A stretch of 64,000 bases of DNA, from the NCBI RefSeq assembly GCF_006494425.1, contig NZ_VHIV01000010.1, forward strand, positions 62,001 through 126,000, read 5' to 3'. The notes under the pieces are model-generated. The model had not been told where the DNA came from, made no database searches, and worked only from the letters and a program-made list of their open reading frames with translations. This document shows positions 35,230 to 44,361 of this stretch, piece by piece (position 1 is the first letter of the stretch; each line of letters starts with the position of its first letter). Made by a program: the position numbers and the translations under genes. The stretch is from Bacillus dicomae (lineage in GTDB: Bacteria; Bacillota; Bacilli; Bacillales; Bacillaceae_G).

Positions 35230-36465
35230 CTACTTCCTTATTAACAATTCAAAGCGATCGCAATACTCTTTCACCAATAATTTACACATAGCGTAGAAAA
35301 TGAAAGTATTAATAGTAACTATAAACATCCCCATATTCGTATTAAATCCAGCATATAGAGCCATTGCTATATTTAAAAAGATAGTTAGGGTTAGTCCTAA
35401 GGCTATTCCTGCCCACTTGATTTCATATAATAGTAAAAAAGTCACAAACACTATTGCTGGGAAGGCGTATCTCTCATGCATTTGCGTAGGTAACATAAAA
35501 AATGCAAAACTTATAAAAGTCGCAGCCTTCAATAGAACAGCCGTATTCATATGACGATGGAACAAGACATATAGGCAAGTCAATGCTGCAGCGATAGACA
35601 ATAGTATTAGCCCAACCGTTTTCAATGTAATATGCGGTAAAATTTGAATAGTATCCACTGTATTAGGATCCGTACCTATTGCGTAATACCAAATATTCAT
35701 AGCAAACACTGTTACCGTTGGAAAAGTACCCACCGCATCTAAATATGCTTGTTTTAACATAGTAATAAATGTTCCGTGAGCCGCAAAATAAAGACCAAAT
35801 ATTATCAAAGGAATACAGAACCCTATTACAAATTTGGCTAATTGCTTACCTTCTCTTTTTTCCCAAATGATTTTTAAGAAATACATAGCAAACACAGGCG
35901 CAATTACGATTGATTGAAATTTGGCTAGTAACGCTATAGCATAAATGACACCAGACCAAGTTGGCTTAAACATTAATAATAAAATAGAACTAACCATCAA
36001 TATGCTATGTAGCATATCTACTTGTCCCCAAATGGTTCCATCTACTATAACAGCTGGACTAAATGCAAAAAATGTTACTAATGCTGCCCTCATAATTGAA
36101 TTATCTATCCTTTTAGAAACTATAGCAAAAATAATTATAGCTACTACTTCAAATAAAATAGATGGTATTCGAATTAAAACACCAGCAGCTTCCACATATA
36201 TATTAAAAAATGATAATATTCCTCCATAAATACCTAAAAGAGCTAGGAAAAATGGGGGATAATTTACTAAATCTCCGTGTCCATATACATCACCTAGTCC
36301 ATATTTACCTACAGTATTCATCCAATCCACGAAAAATAGTTGATCTCTTTCATATCCATCTAAATGAAATGCTAAATATAAACGTAATAAAAGAGAGGCA
36401 ACAATTACTAGGAACAAATAAAAATGGAGCCAGTTTAAACCTCGCTTATCTCCAGTCAAACTCAC
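35230..36465 (-). CDS. Membrane mannosyl/glycosyltransferase-like protein, GT-C fold
   Basis: 411 residues, about ten helices. The first external loop reads LDGYERDQLFFVDWMNTVGKYG with acidic residues at the GT-C catalytic position, followed by NYPPFFLALLGIYGG, which recalls ALG6/PIG-M and GT87-type mannosyltransferases. GTIWGQVDMLHS is another typical piece. It therefore likely takes sugar from a polyprenyl donor. The start is GTG at 36465 with AAGGA upstream. It is a different subfamily from the three GT-C proteins in the first 13 kb. Confidence 0.72.
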   Translation of the reverse strand: MSLTGDKRGLNWLHFYLFLVIVASLLLRLYLAFHLDGYERDQLFFVDWMNTVGKYGLGDVYGHGDLVNYPPFFLALLGIYGGILSFFNIYVEAAGVLIRIPSILFEVVAIIIFAIVSKRIDNSIMRAALVTFFAFSPAVIVDGTIWGQVDMLHSILMVSSILLLMFKPTWSGVIYAIALLAKFQSIVIAPVFAMYFLKIIWEKREGKQLAKFVIGFCIPLIIFGLYFAAHGTFITMLKQAYLDAVGTFPTVTVFAMNIWYYAIGTDPNTVDTIQILPHITLKTVGLILLSIAAALTCLYVLFHRHMNTAVLLKAATFISFAFFMLPTQMHERYAFPAIVFVTFLLLYEIKWAGIALGLTLTIFLNIAMALYAGFNTNMGMFIVTINTFIFYAMCKLLVKEYCDRFELLIRK

Positions 36466-36611
36466 TGATAAAACACCGTCCTTACTTCATTTGTGTAATT
36501 AAATTGTAATATCAGAATAATTAAACATAATTTCCCATACATTACAAAAAAACCAAATGAAAATACTATCACACAAAAAAGTAATCGTCAATAACGGTTA
36601 GATTAATAAAA

Positions 36612-36645
36612 AACTATCCACCTTTATAGTGGATAGTTCTTTTTA
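36612..36645 (-). terminator. Terminator after dbpA
   Basis: AACTATCCAC-ctttata-GTGGATAGTT with T-run on the minus strand. Confidence 0.82.
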
Positions 36646-38088
36646 CTTAATTGCCTCATGAACTTTTAATTGTTTCCCTTTAATCGTTGTAGTTTTCATG
36701 ACCTTTAAAACAAGTGGCCCTTTTCCGTTTAATATTTCAACATACGAAACATTATCTTGTATTGTAATAATACCTATATCTTCAGCGGAAACACCTTGAA
36801 TTTTAGCAATCGTACCGACGAAATCCACCGCTCTAATTTTCTTTTTCTTTCCGCCATTAAAGTACAATTTCATAATTCCCTTATTTATATCCGCATTTTT
36901 ATCTTTCTTTACAATTGGTTTAGCGTGTATTTTTTCTTCAAATACTGCTTTTTCTTTCATAACAGCCTCTTGTGAAGGTGCGTGCGCCTTAGGAATTGCA
37001 AAACCAATGTACGCCTCAATCTCTTCTAAAAATCTATTTTCATACGGCGTTATAAATGTAATGGCTTTTCCGCTATTACCAGCTCGTCCCGTTCTTCCTG
37101 TACGGTGTACATAGCTTTCTTTTTCTAAAGGAATATCGTAATTAATAACATGTGTAATATTATCGATATCAATTCCTCTTGCAGCTACATCCGTTGCTAC
37201 TAAATAACGGAACTTTCCTTTTCTGAAATCATCCATAACTTCAAAACGATCTTCCTGTACCATACCACCGTGTATTTTGTCACAAGGATAATTAACTCGT
37301 TTTAGCTGTCTATACACATGGTCTACGTTTTCTTGTGTACGACAAAAAATAATGCAACTGTCTGGATTTTCAATCGTAGTTACGTCTTTAAGGAGTGAAA
37401 GCTTTTCTTCTTCCCCTACTTCAAAAAGGCTATGTTCAATTTTATCTGTTGTAATCCCGGCTGCTTTAATTTCAATATGAGTTGGTACATTCATATATGT
37501 ACGTGATAACCTTTCAACATCTTCCGGTAGTGTTGCTGAAAATAGCATCGTCATTCTTTTTGTAGGTAATTCATCAATAATTGCCTCTACTTGATCGATA
37601 AAGCCCATGTTTAGCATCTCATCTGCTTCATCAATCACTAAATACTTCAATCGATCTAAAGAAAGGGTCCCTTTTTCAATATGATCCAACACACGTCCTG
37701 GAGTCCCTACTACAATATGTGTCTTTTGTTTTAACTCTAATTTTTGACGTGCAAATGGAGATTTACCATAAATTGCAGCAGCTTTAATTCTTTTAAATCG
37801 CCCTATATTTGTAATATCTTCTTTTACTTGAACAGCAAGTTCCCTCGTTGGTGTTAAAACTAATGCTTGTGGTTTATTCTCTTCCCACTCTACCATTTCA
37901 CAAAGTGGTATACCGAACGAAGCCGTTTTTCCGCTGCCCGTTTGCGACTTTACAACAAGGTCCTTCTTTTGCAATGCAACTGGGATAACTTCTCCTTGCA
38001 CTTCTGTTGGATACTCATATCCTAAACCAGTAACTGCTCGTATTATTTCTTTACTTAATGCATAATTACTAAAACTTTTTTTACTCAT
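36643..38088 (-). CDS. dbpA: ATP-dependent RNA helicase DbpA (YxiN), DEAD-box
   Basis: 481 residues. Helicase motifs in order: Q motif near [19 protein letters not shown] (about residue 49), PTREL, TPGR, DEADEM, SAT, and [10 protein letters not shown]. The C-terminal 80 residues form the DbpA RNA-binding domain ([21 protein letters not shown]) that recognises hairpin 92 of 23S rRNA, so the protein acts in 50S assembly. Length equals B. subtilis DbpA. TGAGGT precedes the ATG. Confidence 0.93.
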   Translation of the reverse strand: MSKKSFSNYALSKEIIRAVTGLGYEYPTEVQGEVIPVALQKKDLVVKSQTGSGKTASFGIPLCEMVEWEENKPQALVLTPTRELAVQVKEDITNIGRFKRIKAAAIYGKSPFARQKLELKQKTHIVVGTPGRVLDHIEKGTLSLDRLKYLVIDEADEMLNMGFIDQVEAIIDELPTKRMTMLFSATLPEDVERLSRTYMNVPTHIEIKAAGITTDKIEHSLFEVGEEEKLSLLKDVTTIENPDSCIIFCRTQENVDHVYRQLKRVNYPCDKIHGGMVQEDRFEVMDDFRKGKFRYLVATDVAARGIDIDNITHVINYDIPLEKESYVHRTGRTGRAGNSGKAITFITPYENRFLEEIEAYIGFAIPKAHAPSQEAVMKEKAVFEEKIHAKPIVKKDKNADINKGIMKLYFNGGKKKKIRAVDFVGTIAKIQGVSAEDIGIITIQDNVSYVEILNGKGPLVLKVMKTTTIKGKQLKVHEAIK

Positions 38089-38226
38089 ATGTTAACCTCA
38101 TTTGATTTTATATTTAACTAATTGTGTTCTTCATGTCTCACTTTAGACTATAGTAAGATACTATATTAATCCACTGTTTTTAATTCGTTTCAATCTAAAT
38201 TTATCTAAGTATAATTTTAAAATAGT

Positions 38227-38257
38227 AAAGGGCAGCCTTAATAATAAGTCTGCCCTA
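38227..38257 (-). terminator. Hairpin after the acyltransferase gene
   Basis: AGGGCAGCCTTA ... TAAGTCTGCCCT, a 12-bp stem with one mismatch; T's follow on the minus strand only weakly. Confidence 0.5.
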
Positions 38258-38276
38258 TCAATACCATATTCATTTT

Positions 38277-39308
38277 TTACGGAACTAATTTTTTCACAAC
38301 TGGTATTCTTTGCAATACTAAAGTGATTACCATACTAAGAATAATTGTAATCGTTACATTAATAGGTATCGCCAATATTGCATGCACACGCTCATTTACC
38401 TTAGGGAAAACCATGTATAACAAGTTATTTAATAAGAAGAAGTGAAGAATATAGATTCCAAGGCTTGCTTGATTTATAAAACGGAATAACAATGGTAATT
38501 CTCGTTCCGATTTTTGGAATGCATATTTGAAAAATATAAATAACCCAATCGCCATCAGTACGACGCCTGGTGCAAAATATCCATACCAAAACTGATCTAA
38601 CTGTCCATTTGCCTTTACTGTATAGTGATAAGTAATAAAGAATGTACTAATAAATCCTACGAATCCTCCAATATAAGAAATACTTCTCCATTTTTTTGAA
38701 ATATCAAAATTGGATAAATAATAACCAAGTAGGAAATACCCTACATAATTTGTAACGTAAAATAATTCAATATTAAAGTTGATAGGATAATAATATTTAA
38801 CTAAATTGACTATAACAGACGCATATAACCATAAAATTAAAAAGTATTCTATCTCTCTTTTTTTAGCGTTCTTCACAAAGATTTTCAGTAAAGGTGTAAT
38901 TAAATATATCCCTACAATCATGTATAAGAACCATAAATGTCCCCCAATAGTATCCGTTAAAAAGTGCTTTATCCCTTGCTTTAAAGATGCTGGGAAATAT
39001 CCTGCATATGCTCCATATGCATAAAATATAGCACTCCAAGCTACAAAAGGTATAATCACCTTACTTGCCCGCTTCTGTAAAAATTCCCCGACTGAAATAT
39101 CTTTTGTCCCCTTTAACAATAACGCTCCACTAATCATTACAAAAATCGGAACACTCGCACGTGTAATCGATTCAAATAGATTACCAGCCATCCAGCGTGA
39201 AACATCATTGGCATCTAAAACGGAAACATAACCAGCAGCAACGTGAATTGTAACAACTGCAATTGTCGCTAATACTCGCAACCAATCCATATATACTAGA
39301 CGTTTCAT
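38277..39308 (-). CDS. Acyltransferase family 3 membrane protein
   Basis: 343 residues, ten helices. The start MKRLVYMDWLRVLATIAVVTIHVAAG contains the conserved His and the D-W-L-R of acyltransferase-3 (OafA/WecH-like); the later FVMISGALLL and LGIYILHFFLLN pieces also fit. These proteins O-acetylate or succinylate surface sugars and peptidoglycan; the target is unknown. GGGGGAG precedes the ATG. It fits the many glycan genes in the window. Confidence 0.87.
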   Translation of the reverse strand: MKRLVYMDWLRVLATIAVVTIHVAAGYVSVLDANDVSRWMAGNLFESITRASVPIFVMISGALLLKGTKDISVGEFLQKRASKVIIPFVAWSAIFYAYGAYAGYFPASLKQGIKHFLTDTIGGHLWFLYMIVGIYLITPLLKIFVKNAKKREIEYFLILWLYASVIVNLVKYYYPINFNIELFYVTNYVGYFLLGYYLSNFDISKKWRSISYIGGFVGFISTFFITYHYTVKANGQLDQFWYGYFAPGVVLMAIGLFIFFKYAFQKSERELPLLFRFINQASLGIYILHFFLLNNLLYMVFPKVNERVHAILAIPINVTITIILSMVITLVLQRIPVVKKLVP

Positions 39309-39456
39309 TAGTACTCCCCCTAAATTCCCCTCTTTAACTTTTATTTCCCAAACATAATTTTACATCAAATACTACTATGTTTAAACACATTTTAATTACA
39401 AGAACTGACAAAGTACTTAGATAAACTTTAATTTTCAAATATAAACATGAAAACCT

Positions 39457-39485
39457 TTGACTTATGAGTGAAAATAATGTAAATT
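39457..39485 (+). promoter_or_regulatory. Promoter of guaC
   Basis: TTGACT (39457-39462), 17-bp spacer, TAAATT (39480-39485). Confidence 0.55.
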
Positions 39486-39494
39486 ATCTTTTGG

Positions 39495-39530
39495 ACGAAC
39501 ATTTTTAAACGAAATGAATAAAATATTCGT
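39495..39530. promoter_or_regulatory. Inverted PurBox pair before guaC
   Basis: ACGAACATT (39495-39503) and AATATTCGT (39522-39530) are inverted CGAA-type boxes resembling the PurR consensus. The gap between the CGAAC-type cores is 24 nt, the same as in the purA upstream region, which supports the reading. Confidence 0.45.
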
Positions 39531-39548
39531 ATTTTAGGGGTGTAAATG

Positions 39549-40532
39549 ATGGAAAACGTATTCGACTATGAAGATATTCAATTAATTCCTGCAAAATGTA
39601 TTGTAAATAGCCGCTCTGAATGTGATACAACTGTCACTTTAGGAAAACATAAATTTAAATTACCTGTCGTACCTGCAAATATGCAAACGATTATTGATGA
39701 AAGAATTGCAACTTATTTAGCTGAAAATAATTACTTCTATATCATGCATCGTTTCCAACCAGAGAAACGAATCTCATTCATTAGAAATATGCAATCACGT
39801 GGATTAATCGCTTCTATTAGCGTTGGTGTAAAAGAGGACGAGTATGAATTCGTACAACAGTTAGCTGCTGAGCAACTTACACCTGAATACATCACGATTG
39901 ATATCGCGCATGGACATTCTAATGCTGTAATCAACATGATTCAACATATTAAAAAGCATTTACCAGAAAGCTTTGTTATCGCTGGAAACGTTGGAACTCC
40001 AGAAGCGGTAAGAGAATTAGAAAACGCTGGTGCTGATGCAACAAAAGTTGGTATTGGACCTGGTAAAGTTTGTATTACTAAAATCAAAACAGGCTTCGGA
40101 ACTGGCGGTTGGCAGCTAGCTGCACTTCGCTGGTGTGCAAAAGCTGCAAGTAAGCCAATTATCGCTGATGGTGGTATTCGTACACACGGCGACGTAGCTA
40201 AATCTATTCGATTTGGGGCGACTATGGTTATGATCGGTTCTCTATTCGCTGGTCATGAAGAGTCTCCAGGGGAAACAATCGAAAAAGATGGAAAACTTTA
40301 TAAAGAGTACTTCGGTTCAGCTTCTGAATTCCAAAAAGGTGAGAAGAAAAACGTTGAAGGTAAGAAAATGTTCGTTGAGCATAAAGGTTCTTTAGAAGAC
40401 ACTTTAATCGAAATGGAACAAGACCTTCAATCTTCTATCTCTTATGCTGGTGGAACAAAATTAGACTCAATTCGTACTGTAGATTATGTAGTCGTGAAAA
40501 ACTCTATTTTCAACGGTGATAAAGTATATTAA
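39549..40532 (+). CDS. guaC: GMP reductase
   Basis: 327 residues. The start [24 protein letters not shown] and the IMPDH/GMPR active loop [22 protein letters not shown] (catalytic Cys near residue 174) are diagnostic of the GuaC form. It reduces GMP to IMP with NADPH in purine salvage. Tandem ATGs; the second (39549) is better spaced from AGGGG and matches homologues. It is monocistronic with promoter and PurBox-like dyad upstream and terminator downstream. Confidence 0.94.
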   Translation: MENVFDYEDIQLIPAKCIVNSRSECDTTVTLGKHKFKLPVVPANMQTIIDERIATYLAENNYFYIMHRFQPEKRISFIRNMQSRGLIASISVGVKEDEYEFVQQLAAEQLTPEYITIDIAHGHSNAVINMIQHIKKHLPESFVIAGNVGTPEAVRELENAGADATKVGIGPGKVCITKIKTGFGTGGWQLAALRWCAKAASKPIIADGGIRTHGDVAKSIRFGATMVMIGSLFAGHEESPGETIEKDGKLYKEYFGSASEFQKGEKKNVEGKKMFVEHKGSLEDTLIEMEQDLQSSISYAGGTKLDSIRTVDYVVVKNSIFNGDKVY

Positions 40533-40548
40533 TTTTAAATTTAACTCG

Positions 40549-40584
40549 AAGGACAAGCATAACAATGCTTGTCCTTCTTTTTAT
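40549..40584 (+). terminator. Terminator after guaC
   Basis: AAGGACAAGCAT-aaca-ATGCTTGTCCTT followed by CTTTTTAT. Confidence 0.88.
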
Positions 40585-40623
40585 GTATAAAAATGTTAAA
40601 TATTTTCATTTTACTGAATTTTC

Positions 40624-40651
40624 TAGTATCATGTTTTTAGATACTTATAAT
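40624..40651 (+). promoter_or_regulatory. Operator-like dyad with -10 box upstream of pepF
   Basis: TAGTATC-N9-GATACTT at 40624-40646, then TATAAT at 40646-40651. The dyad is nearly the same as the one before the ABC-F gene at 7763-7785, including the ATG after the left arm. Confidence 0.45.
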
Positions 40652-40667
40652 AAGGGGGATATAATAA

Positions 40668-42485
40668 ATGAAAGATGTAATTGAGAAACGCCATATTCGC
40701 GCCGAAGTTCCTACTGAACTAACATGGGACCTCTCTGATTTATACGAATCTGATAAAGAGTGGGAAACTGCATTACGTGTATTAACAGATGATATAAAAA
40801 AACTTGATTCGTTTAAAGGACAATTACACACTAGCCCCACTACCTTATTGCATTGCCTACTTTTAGAAGAAGAGCTTTTAATGAAATTAACAAAATTATA
40901 TTCCTATGCAAATCTAAAAGAATCTACTGATCGTACAAATCCAGTTATTCAAGCGAACTCTTCCAAAATTTCTGCTTTATGGACGAAAGTACATACGGCA
41001 CTATCCTTTATTCATAATGAAATTCTCTCATTTGACGAAGGGACAATTGAAAAATATTTAACTGAAGAAACAAAACTTGAACCTTTCCGTAAATCATTAC
41101 TAGACATATTACAAAAAAGGCCGCACACGCTCTCTCTTGAAACAGAAGAAGTTCTTGCTGCGCTTGGTGAAGTACATAGTTCTCCATACAAAATTTACGG
41201 TATGACTAAATTAGCCGATATGGATTTTACCTCCATACAAGACGAACAAGGAAACGAACTCCCTGTATCATTTTCTTTATTTGAAAGCAAATATGAGTTT
41301 TCTCCAAGCGTAGATATACGTAGAAAAGCATACTCATCATTTGTTTCTACCTTGAAACGATATAAAAATACAGTGGCAACAACATATGCGACTGAAGTAA
41401 AAAAACAAGTAACACTCTCTCGCTTACGCAAATTTGAATCCGTTACCCATATGCTTTTAGAACCTCAAAAAGTTCCACTTGAAATGTATAACAATCAACT
41501 GGATATTATTTATAAAGAATTAGCGCCTCATATGCGCCGTTTTGCAGATTTAAAAAGGAAAGTATTAGGACTCGATCAAATGCTGTTCTGCGACTTACAT
41601 GCACCTTTAGATCCCGAGTTTAATCCAGCAATTACTTACGAGGAAGCAGGTAAACTCATTCAAGACTCTTTACAAGTACTTGGCGATGAATATAGTTCCA
41701 TTATCGAAAAAGGATTCAAAGAAAGATGGGTCGATCTTGCAGATAACGTAGGCAAATCAACTGGAGCATTTTGTTCAAGCCCATATGGTTCTCATCCATA
41801 TATTTTAATTACATGGCAAAATACGATGCGCGGCTGCTTCACATTAGCCCATGAATTCGGACATGCTGGTCATTTTTATTTAGCAAATAAAAACCAGCGC
41901 ATTATGAATGTACGTCCATCTATGTACTTTGTTGAAGCACCATCTACAATGAATGAATTACTATTAGCCCAACATCTATTAGCGACGACTGACGATAAGA
42001 GAATGCGCAGATGGGTGATTCTGCAACTACTCGGCACATATTATCATAACTTTGTTACTCACTTACTTGAGGGAGAATATCAAAGAAGGGTATACAGCCT
42101 AGCGGAAGAAGGAGAGGCACTTACAGCTACAACTTTAACTGAAATAAAAACAAATGTACTTTCAACATTCTGGGGAGATTCTGTACAAATTGATGAAGGT
42201 GCTGGTTTAACTTGGATGCGTCAACCTCATTATTATATGGGCTTATATTCTTACACGTATTCCGCAGGCCTCACTGCATCTACTGCGGTAGCTCAAATGA
42301 TTAAAGAGGAAGGACAACCTGCCGTTGATCGCTGGTTAGATGTACTTCGCGCTGGTGGTATGATGAAACCACTTGAATTAATGAAACATGCCGGGGTCGA
42401 TATGTCAAAACCAGATGCAATCCGCAGGGCTGTTTCTTATGTCGGTTCCTTAATTGATGAATTAGAGCGCTCTTATCAAGAATAA
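40668..42485 (+). CDS. pepF: Oligoendopeptidase F (M3 family metallopeptidase)
   Basis: 605 residues. The zinc site is HEFGH in FTLAHEFGHAGHFY (about residue 400), with the third ligand Glu in VEAPSTMNELLLAQH. The N-terminal helical domain and the C-terminal GLYSYTYSAGLTAS piece also fit PepF. It cleaves peptides of about 7-17 residues in the cytosol; in B. subtilis high PepF inhibits sporulation by degrading signalling peptides. AAGGGGG precedes the ATG; a terminator follows. Confidence 0.93.
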   Translation: MKDVIEKRHIRAEVPTELTWDLSDLYESDKEWETALRVLTDDIKKLDSFKGQLHTSPTTLLHCLLLEEELLMKLTKLYSYANLKESTDRTNPVIQANSSKISALWTKVHTALSFIHNEILSFDEGTIEKYLTEETKLEPFRKSLLDILQKRPHTLSLETEEVLAALGEVHSSPYKIYGMTKLADMDFTSIQDEQGNELPVSFSLFESKYEFSPSVDIRRKAYSSFVSTLKRYKNTVATTYATEVKKQVTLSRLRKFESVTHMLLEPQKVPLEMYNNQLDIIYKELAPHMRRFADLKRKVLGLDQMLFCDLHAPLDPEFNPAITYEEAGKLIQDSLQVLGDEYSSIIEKGFKERWVDLADNVGKSTGAFCSSPYGSHPYILITWQNTMRGCFTLAHEFGHAGHFYLANKNQRIMNVRPSMYFVEAPSTMNELLLAQHLLATTDDKRMRRWVILQLLGTYYHNFVTHLLEGEYQRRVYSLAEEGEALTATTLTEIKTNVLSTFWGDSVQIDEGAGLTWMRQPHYYMGLYSYTYSAGLTASTAVAQMIKEEGQPAVDRWLDVLRAGGMMKPLELMKHAGVDMSKPDAIRRAVSYVGSLIDELERSYQE

Positions 42486-42486
42486 A

Positions 42487-42520
42487 AAATAAGCCCTCGC
42501 TTTATGAGGGCTTATTTCAT
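42487..42520. terminator. Bidirectional terminator between pepF and the radical SAM gene
   Basis: AAATAAGCCCTC-gctttat-GAGGGCTTATTT, 12-bp stem. Confidence 0.85.
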
Positions 42521-42522
42521 AT

Positions 42523-43401
42523 TTACTTTCCAAATCTTTTACGGTATCCACATTTTCTGCATAGCTCTTCGACTGCAACTCTTCTCGAAAACCCATCGAC
42601 AATATTTGTCGCTCTTTCACCTTCTATAATGTTAGAGAATGAATCATTATTAATATTTCCAAGGTTAATAATCCCTTCACCATCTAAACAACAAGGAATA
42701 ACCGTTCCGTTCGCTAAAATACCAGCTTGATTTCGAAGACCATGACAGAATCCTTTTCCATCATCCTCTTCTTCATGCAATGCTGGCCACTGGAATTCAT
42801 AGTCTTGATTAATAAAGACACGTTCTGCAATTTTTATACCTTTTCCTGGTGTAAGCTTCTCTTCAATTTGATAAGATAAATTAAACTCATTTTCAATGAT
42901 AGATAATAACTCTCTATTTTTCTGGATTTCAGCATTGGTTTTATTATCCTGCGTTAAATTCCATAATCTAAGTGAAACAATTAAATCCGATTGGCTTGTC
43001 GCTTCTCTAATGAAAGAAAGTATACTTCTTACATAACCCTCTTTATCTTGTGAACCTGGGTGCCCATCAAAACTGTGCAGTGAAAAATTCATTTGTCTTA
43101 AAGCAGGCTTATTTAACAGTCTATGCCTTCTCTTATTAATCAACGTTCCGTTCGTTGTAATATTAACTTTAAAACCTTTTTCATGGCTTAAATCTAACAG
43201 TTGATCTATTTTTGGATGAAGTAACGGCTCACCCTTCACGTGCAAATAAATGTAGTCTGTGTGAGGTTTAATTTGGTCTAATCTTTTAGCAAAATCCTCC
43301 ACAGAAATGAATTGCTTCTGCCTTTCCGTCGGCGGACAAAAGCTGCACGCAAGATTACATACACTCGTAATCTCCAAGTAAAATTTCTTAAACTTCTTCA
43401 C
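42523..43401 (-). CDS. Radical SAM/SPASM domain protein
   Basis: 292 residues. The [4Fe-4S]-SAM site is CNLACSFC (residues about 16-23). The C-terminal region has a SPASM-like cysteine set (ANGTVIPCCLDGEGIINLGNI and ELCRKCGYRKRF). The central part fits a TIM-barrel fold. Substrate unknown; such proteins modify peptides, cofactors or carbohydrates. No precursor peptide gene was seen nearby. GTG start with GAGGAG upstream. Confidence 0.87.
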   Translation of the reverse strand: MKKFKKFYLEITSVCNLACSFCPPTERQKQFISVEDFAKRLDQIKPHTDYIYLHVKGEPLLHPKIDQLLDLSHEKGFKVNITTNGTLINKRRHRLLNKPALRQMNFSLHSFDGHPGSQDKEGYVRSILSFIREATSQSDLIVSLRLWNLTQDNKTNAEIQKNRELLSIIENEFNLSYQIEEKLTPGKGIKIAERVFINQDYEFQWPALHEEEDDGKGFCHGLRNQAGILANGTVIPCCLDGEGIINLGNINNDSFSNIIEGERATNIVDGFSRRVAVEELCRKCGYRKRFGK

Positions 43402-43518
43402 CTTTAACTCCTCACTTCTATGACTACTTATACTTTTTCCTCTTCATATTACAGCATACTTTGTTAGAAATAGAAACATACTTATTTTAGGAAATCTATA
43501 TAACACCTATTAATGTGT

Positions 43519-43557
43519 AAAAGACCATCGGTGATTTTTGTCCAATGGTCTTTTTTA
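43519..43557 (-). terminator. Terminator after rlmH
   Basis: AAAAGACCAT ... ATGGTCTTTT with T/A runs, 26 bp beyond the rlmH stop on the minus strand. Confidence 0.8.
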
Positions 43558-43582
43558 CTCTTTTTATATATAAAAAGTAATT

Positions 43583-44062
43583 TTACTTATGATACGGTTC
43601 CCCACGATTAATACGAAATGCTCTATACACTTGCTCAAGCAATACTAATCGCATTAATTGGTGTGGTAATGTCATCTTTGAAAAAGAAAGTGACTCGTTT
43701 GAACGCTTCATTACTTCTGAACTTAGTCCAAGTGATCCACCAATTACAAATGCAACTTTACTCTTTCCATATGTAGCAAGACGATCTAGACTTACTGCAA
43801 ACTCTTCTGATGATTTTTGCTTTCCTTCTATCGCTAACGCAATTACGTGCGTATCATCAGAAATTTTATCCAGTATACGTATACCTTCTTTTTCTTTTAC
43901 AATTAACATTTCTGCTTCACTTAAATTTTCTGGTGCCTTTTCATCTGGCAATTCAATTACTTCTACTTTTGCGTATGCAGATAATCGTTTTAAGTATTCT
44001 GCTATACCTTGTTTTAAATATTTTTCTTTTAATTTCCCAATTGAAATAATCGAGATATTCAC
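43583..44062 (-). CDS. rlmH: 23S rRNA (pseudouridine1915-N3)-methyltransferase RlmH
   Basis: 159 residues from the GTG at 44062, matching the family length; the frame stays open for 23 more codons but that part overlaps the DnaA-box region and has no homology. AAGGTGGGG lies 9 nt upstream of the GTG. Features: [34 protein letters not shown] (SPOUT knot, SAM binding), and [19 protein letters not shown] at the C-terminus. It methylates helix 69 of 23S rRNA on 70S ribosomes. It marks the old yydA locus near the origin. Confidence 0.94.
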   Translation of the reverse strand: MNISIISIGKLKEKYLKQGIAEYLKRLSAYAKVEVIELPDEKAPENLSEAEMLIVKEKEGIRILDKISDDTHVIALAIEGKQKSSEEFAVSLDRLATYGKSKVAFVIGGSLGLSSEVMKRSNESLSFSKMTLPHQLMRLVLLEQVYRAFRINRGEPYHK

Positions 44063-44087
44063 ACTTATTCCCCACCTTACAAACATG

Positions 44088-44221
44088 TTATCCACATAAC
44101 TTATCCACATATCCACAATTGTTACCCACATATTGTGTGAGAATCTGTGTTCGATACAACATATGTCGCCTCATTTTGACAAAATTCACATGTTTTTTTC
44201 TCTTTTTCTGAGTTATCCACA
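44088..44221. promoter_or_regulatory. DnaA-box cluster
   Basis: Three perfect TTATCCACA boxes at 44088-44096, 44101-44109 and 44213-44221, all in the same orientation, plus one-mismatch boxes ATATCCACA (44109-44117) and TTACCCACA (44122-44130). It spans the rlmH upstream region and the 3' half of the CxxH/CxxC gene. DnaA-box clusters outside oriC are known near this gene in B. subtilis, where they affect initiation control. Confidence 0.75.
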
Positions 44222-44316
44222 TTGTTGATAACTGGTGCAACTTCACACTCATCCACAATAATATCTAAAGCTAATTCAACATGTTCTAAACAACAAGGTA
44301 AATTCATATTCTTCAC
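44122..44316 (-). CDS. CxxH/CxxC small protein (BA_5709 family)
   Basis: 64 residues with two metal-ligand-like pairs: CCLEH near residue 8-12 and CEFC near residue 43-46. This pattern defines the CxxH/CxxC protein family of Bacillus, sitting between htrC and rlmH. Function unknown; zinc binding is inferred. One perfect DnaA box lies inside the coding region, at codons for V-D-N. Confidence 0.82.
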   Translation of the reverse strand: MKNMNLPCCLEHVELALDIIVDECEVAPVINNVDNSEKEKKTCEFCQNEATYVVSNTDSHTICG

Positions 44317-44334
44317 CTCACTTTTCTACAATAG

Positions 44335-44361
44335 AAAACAGGAGGTAGGCCCTCCTGTTTT
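44335..44361 (-). terminator. Terminator of the wal operon
   Basis: AAAACAGGAGG-taggc-CCTCCTGTTTT directly after the htrC stop codon; separates the wal operon from the CxxH/CxxC gene. Confidence 0.88.

Noticed and set aside
44063-44131. 23-residue N-terminal extension of RlmH
   Set aside because: The family starts at the GTG at 44062, and the extension is formed by DnaA-box DNA.
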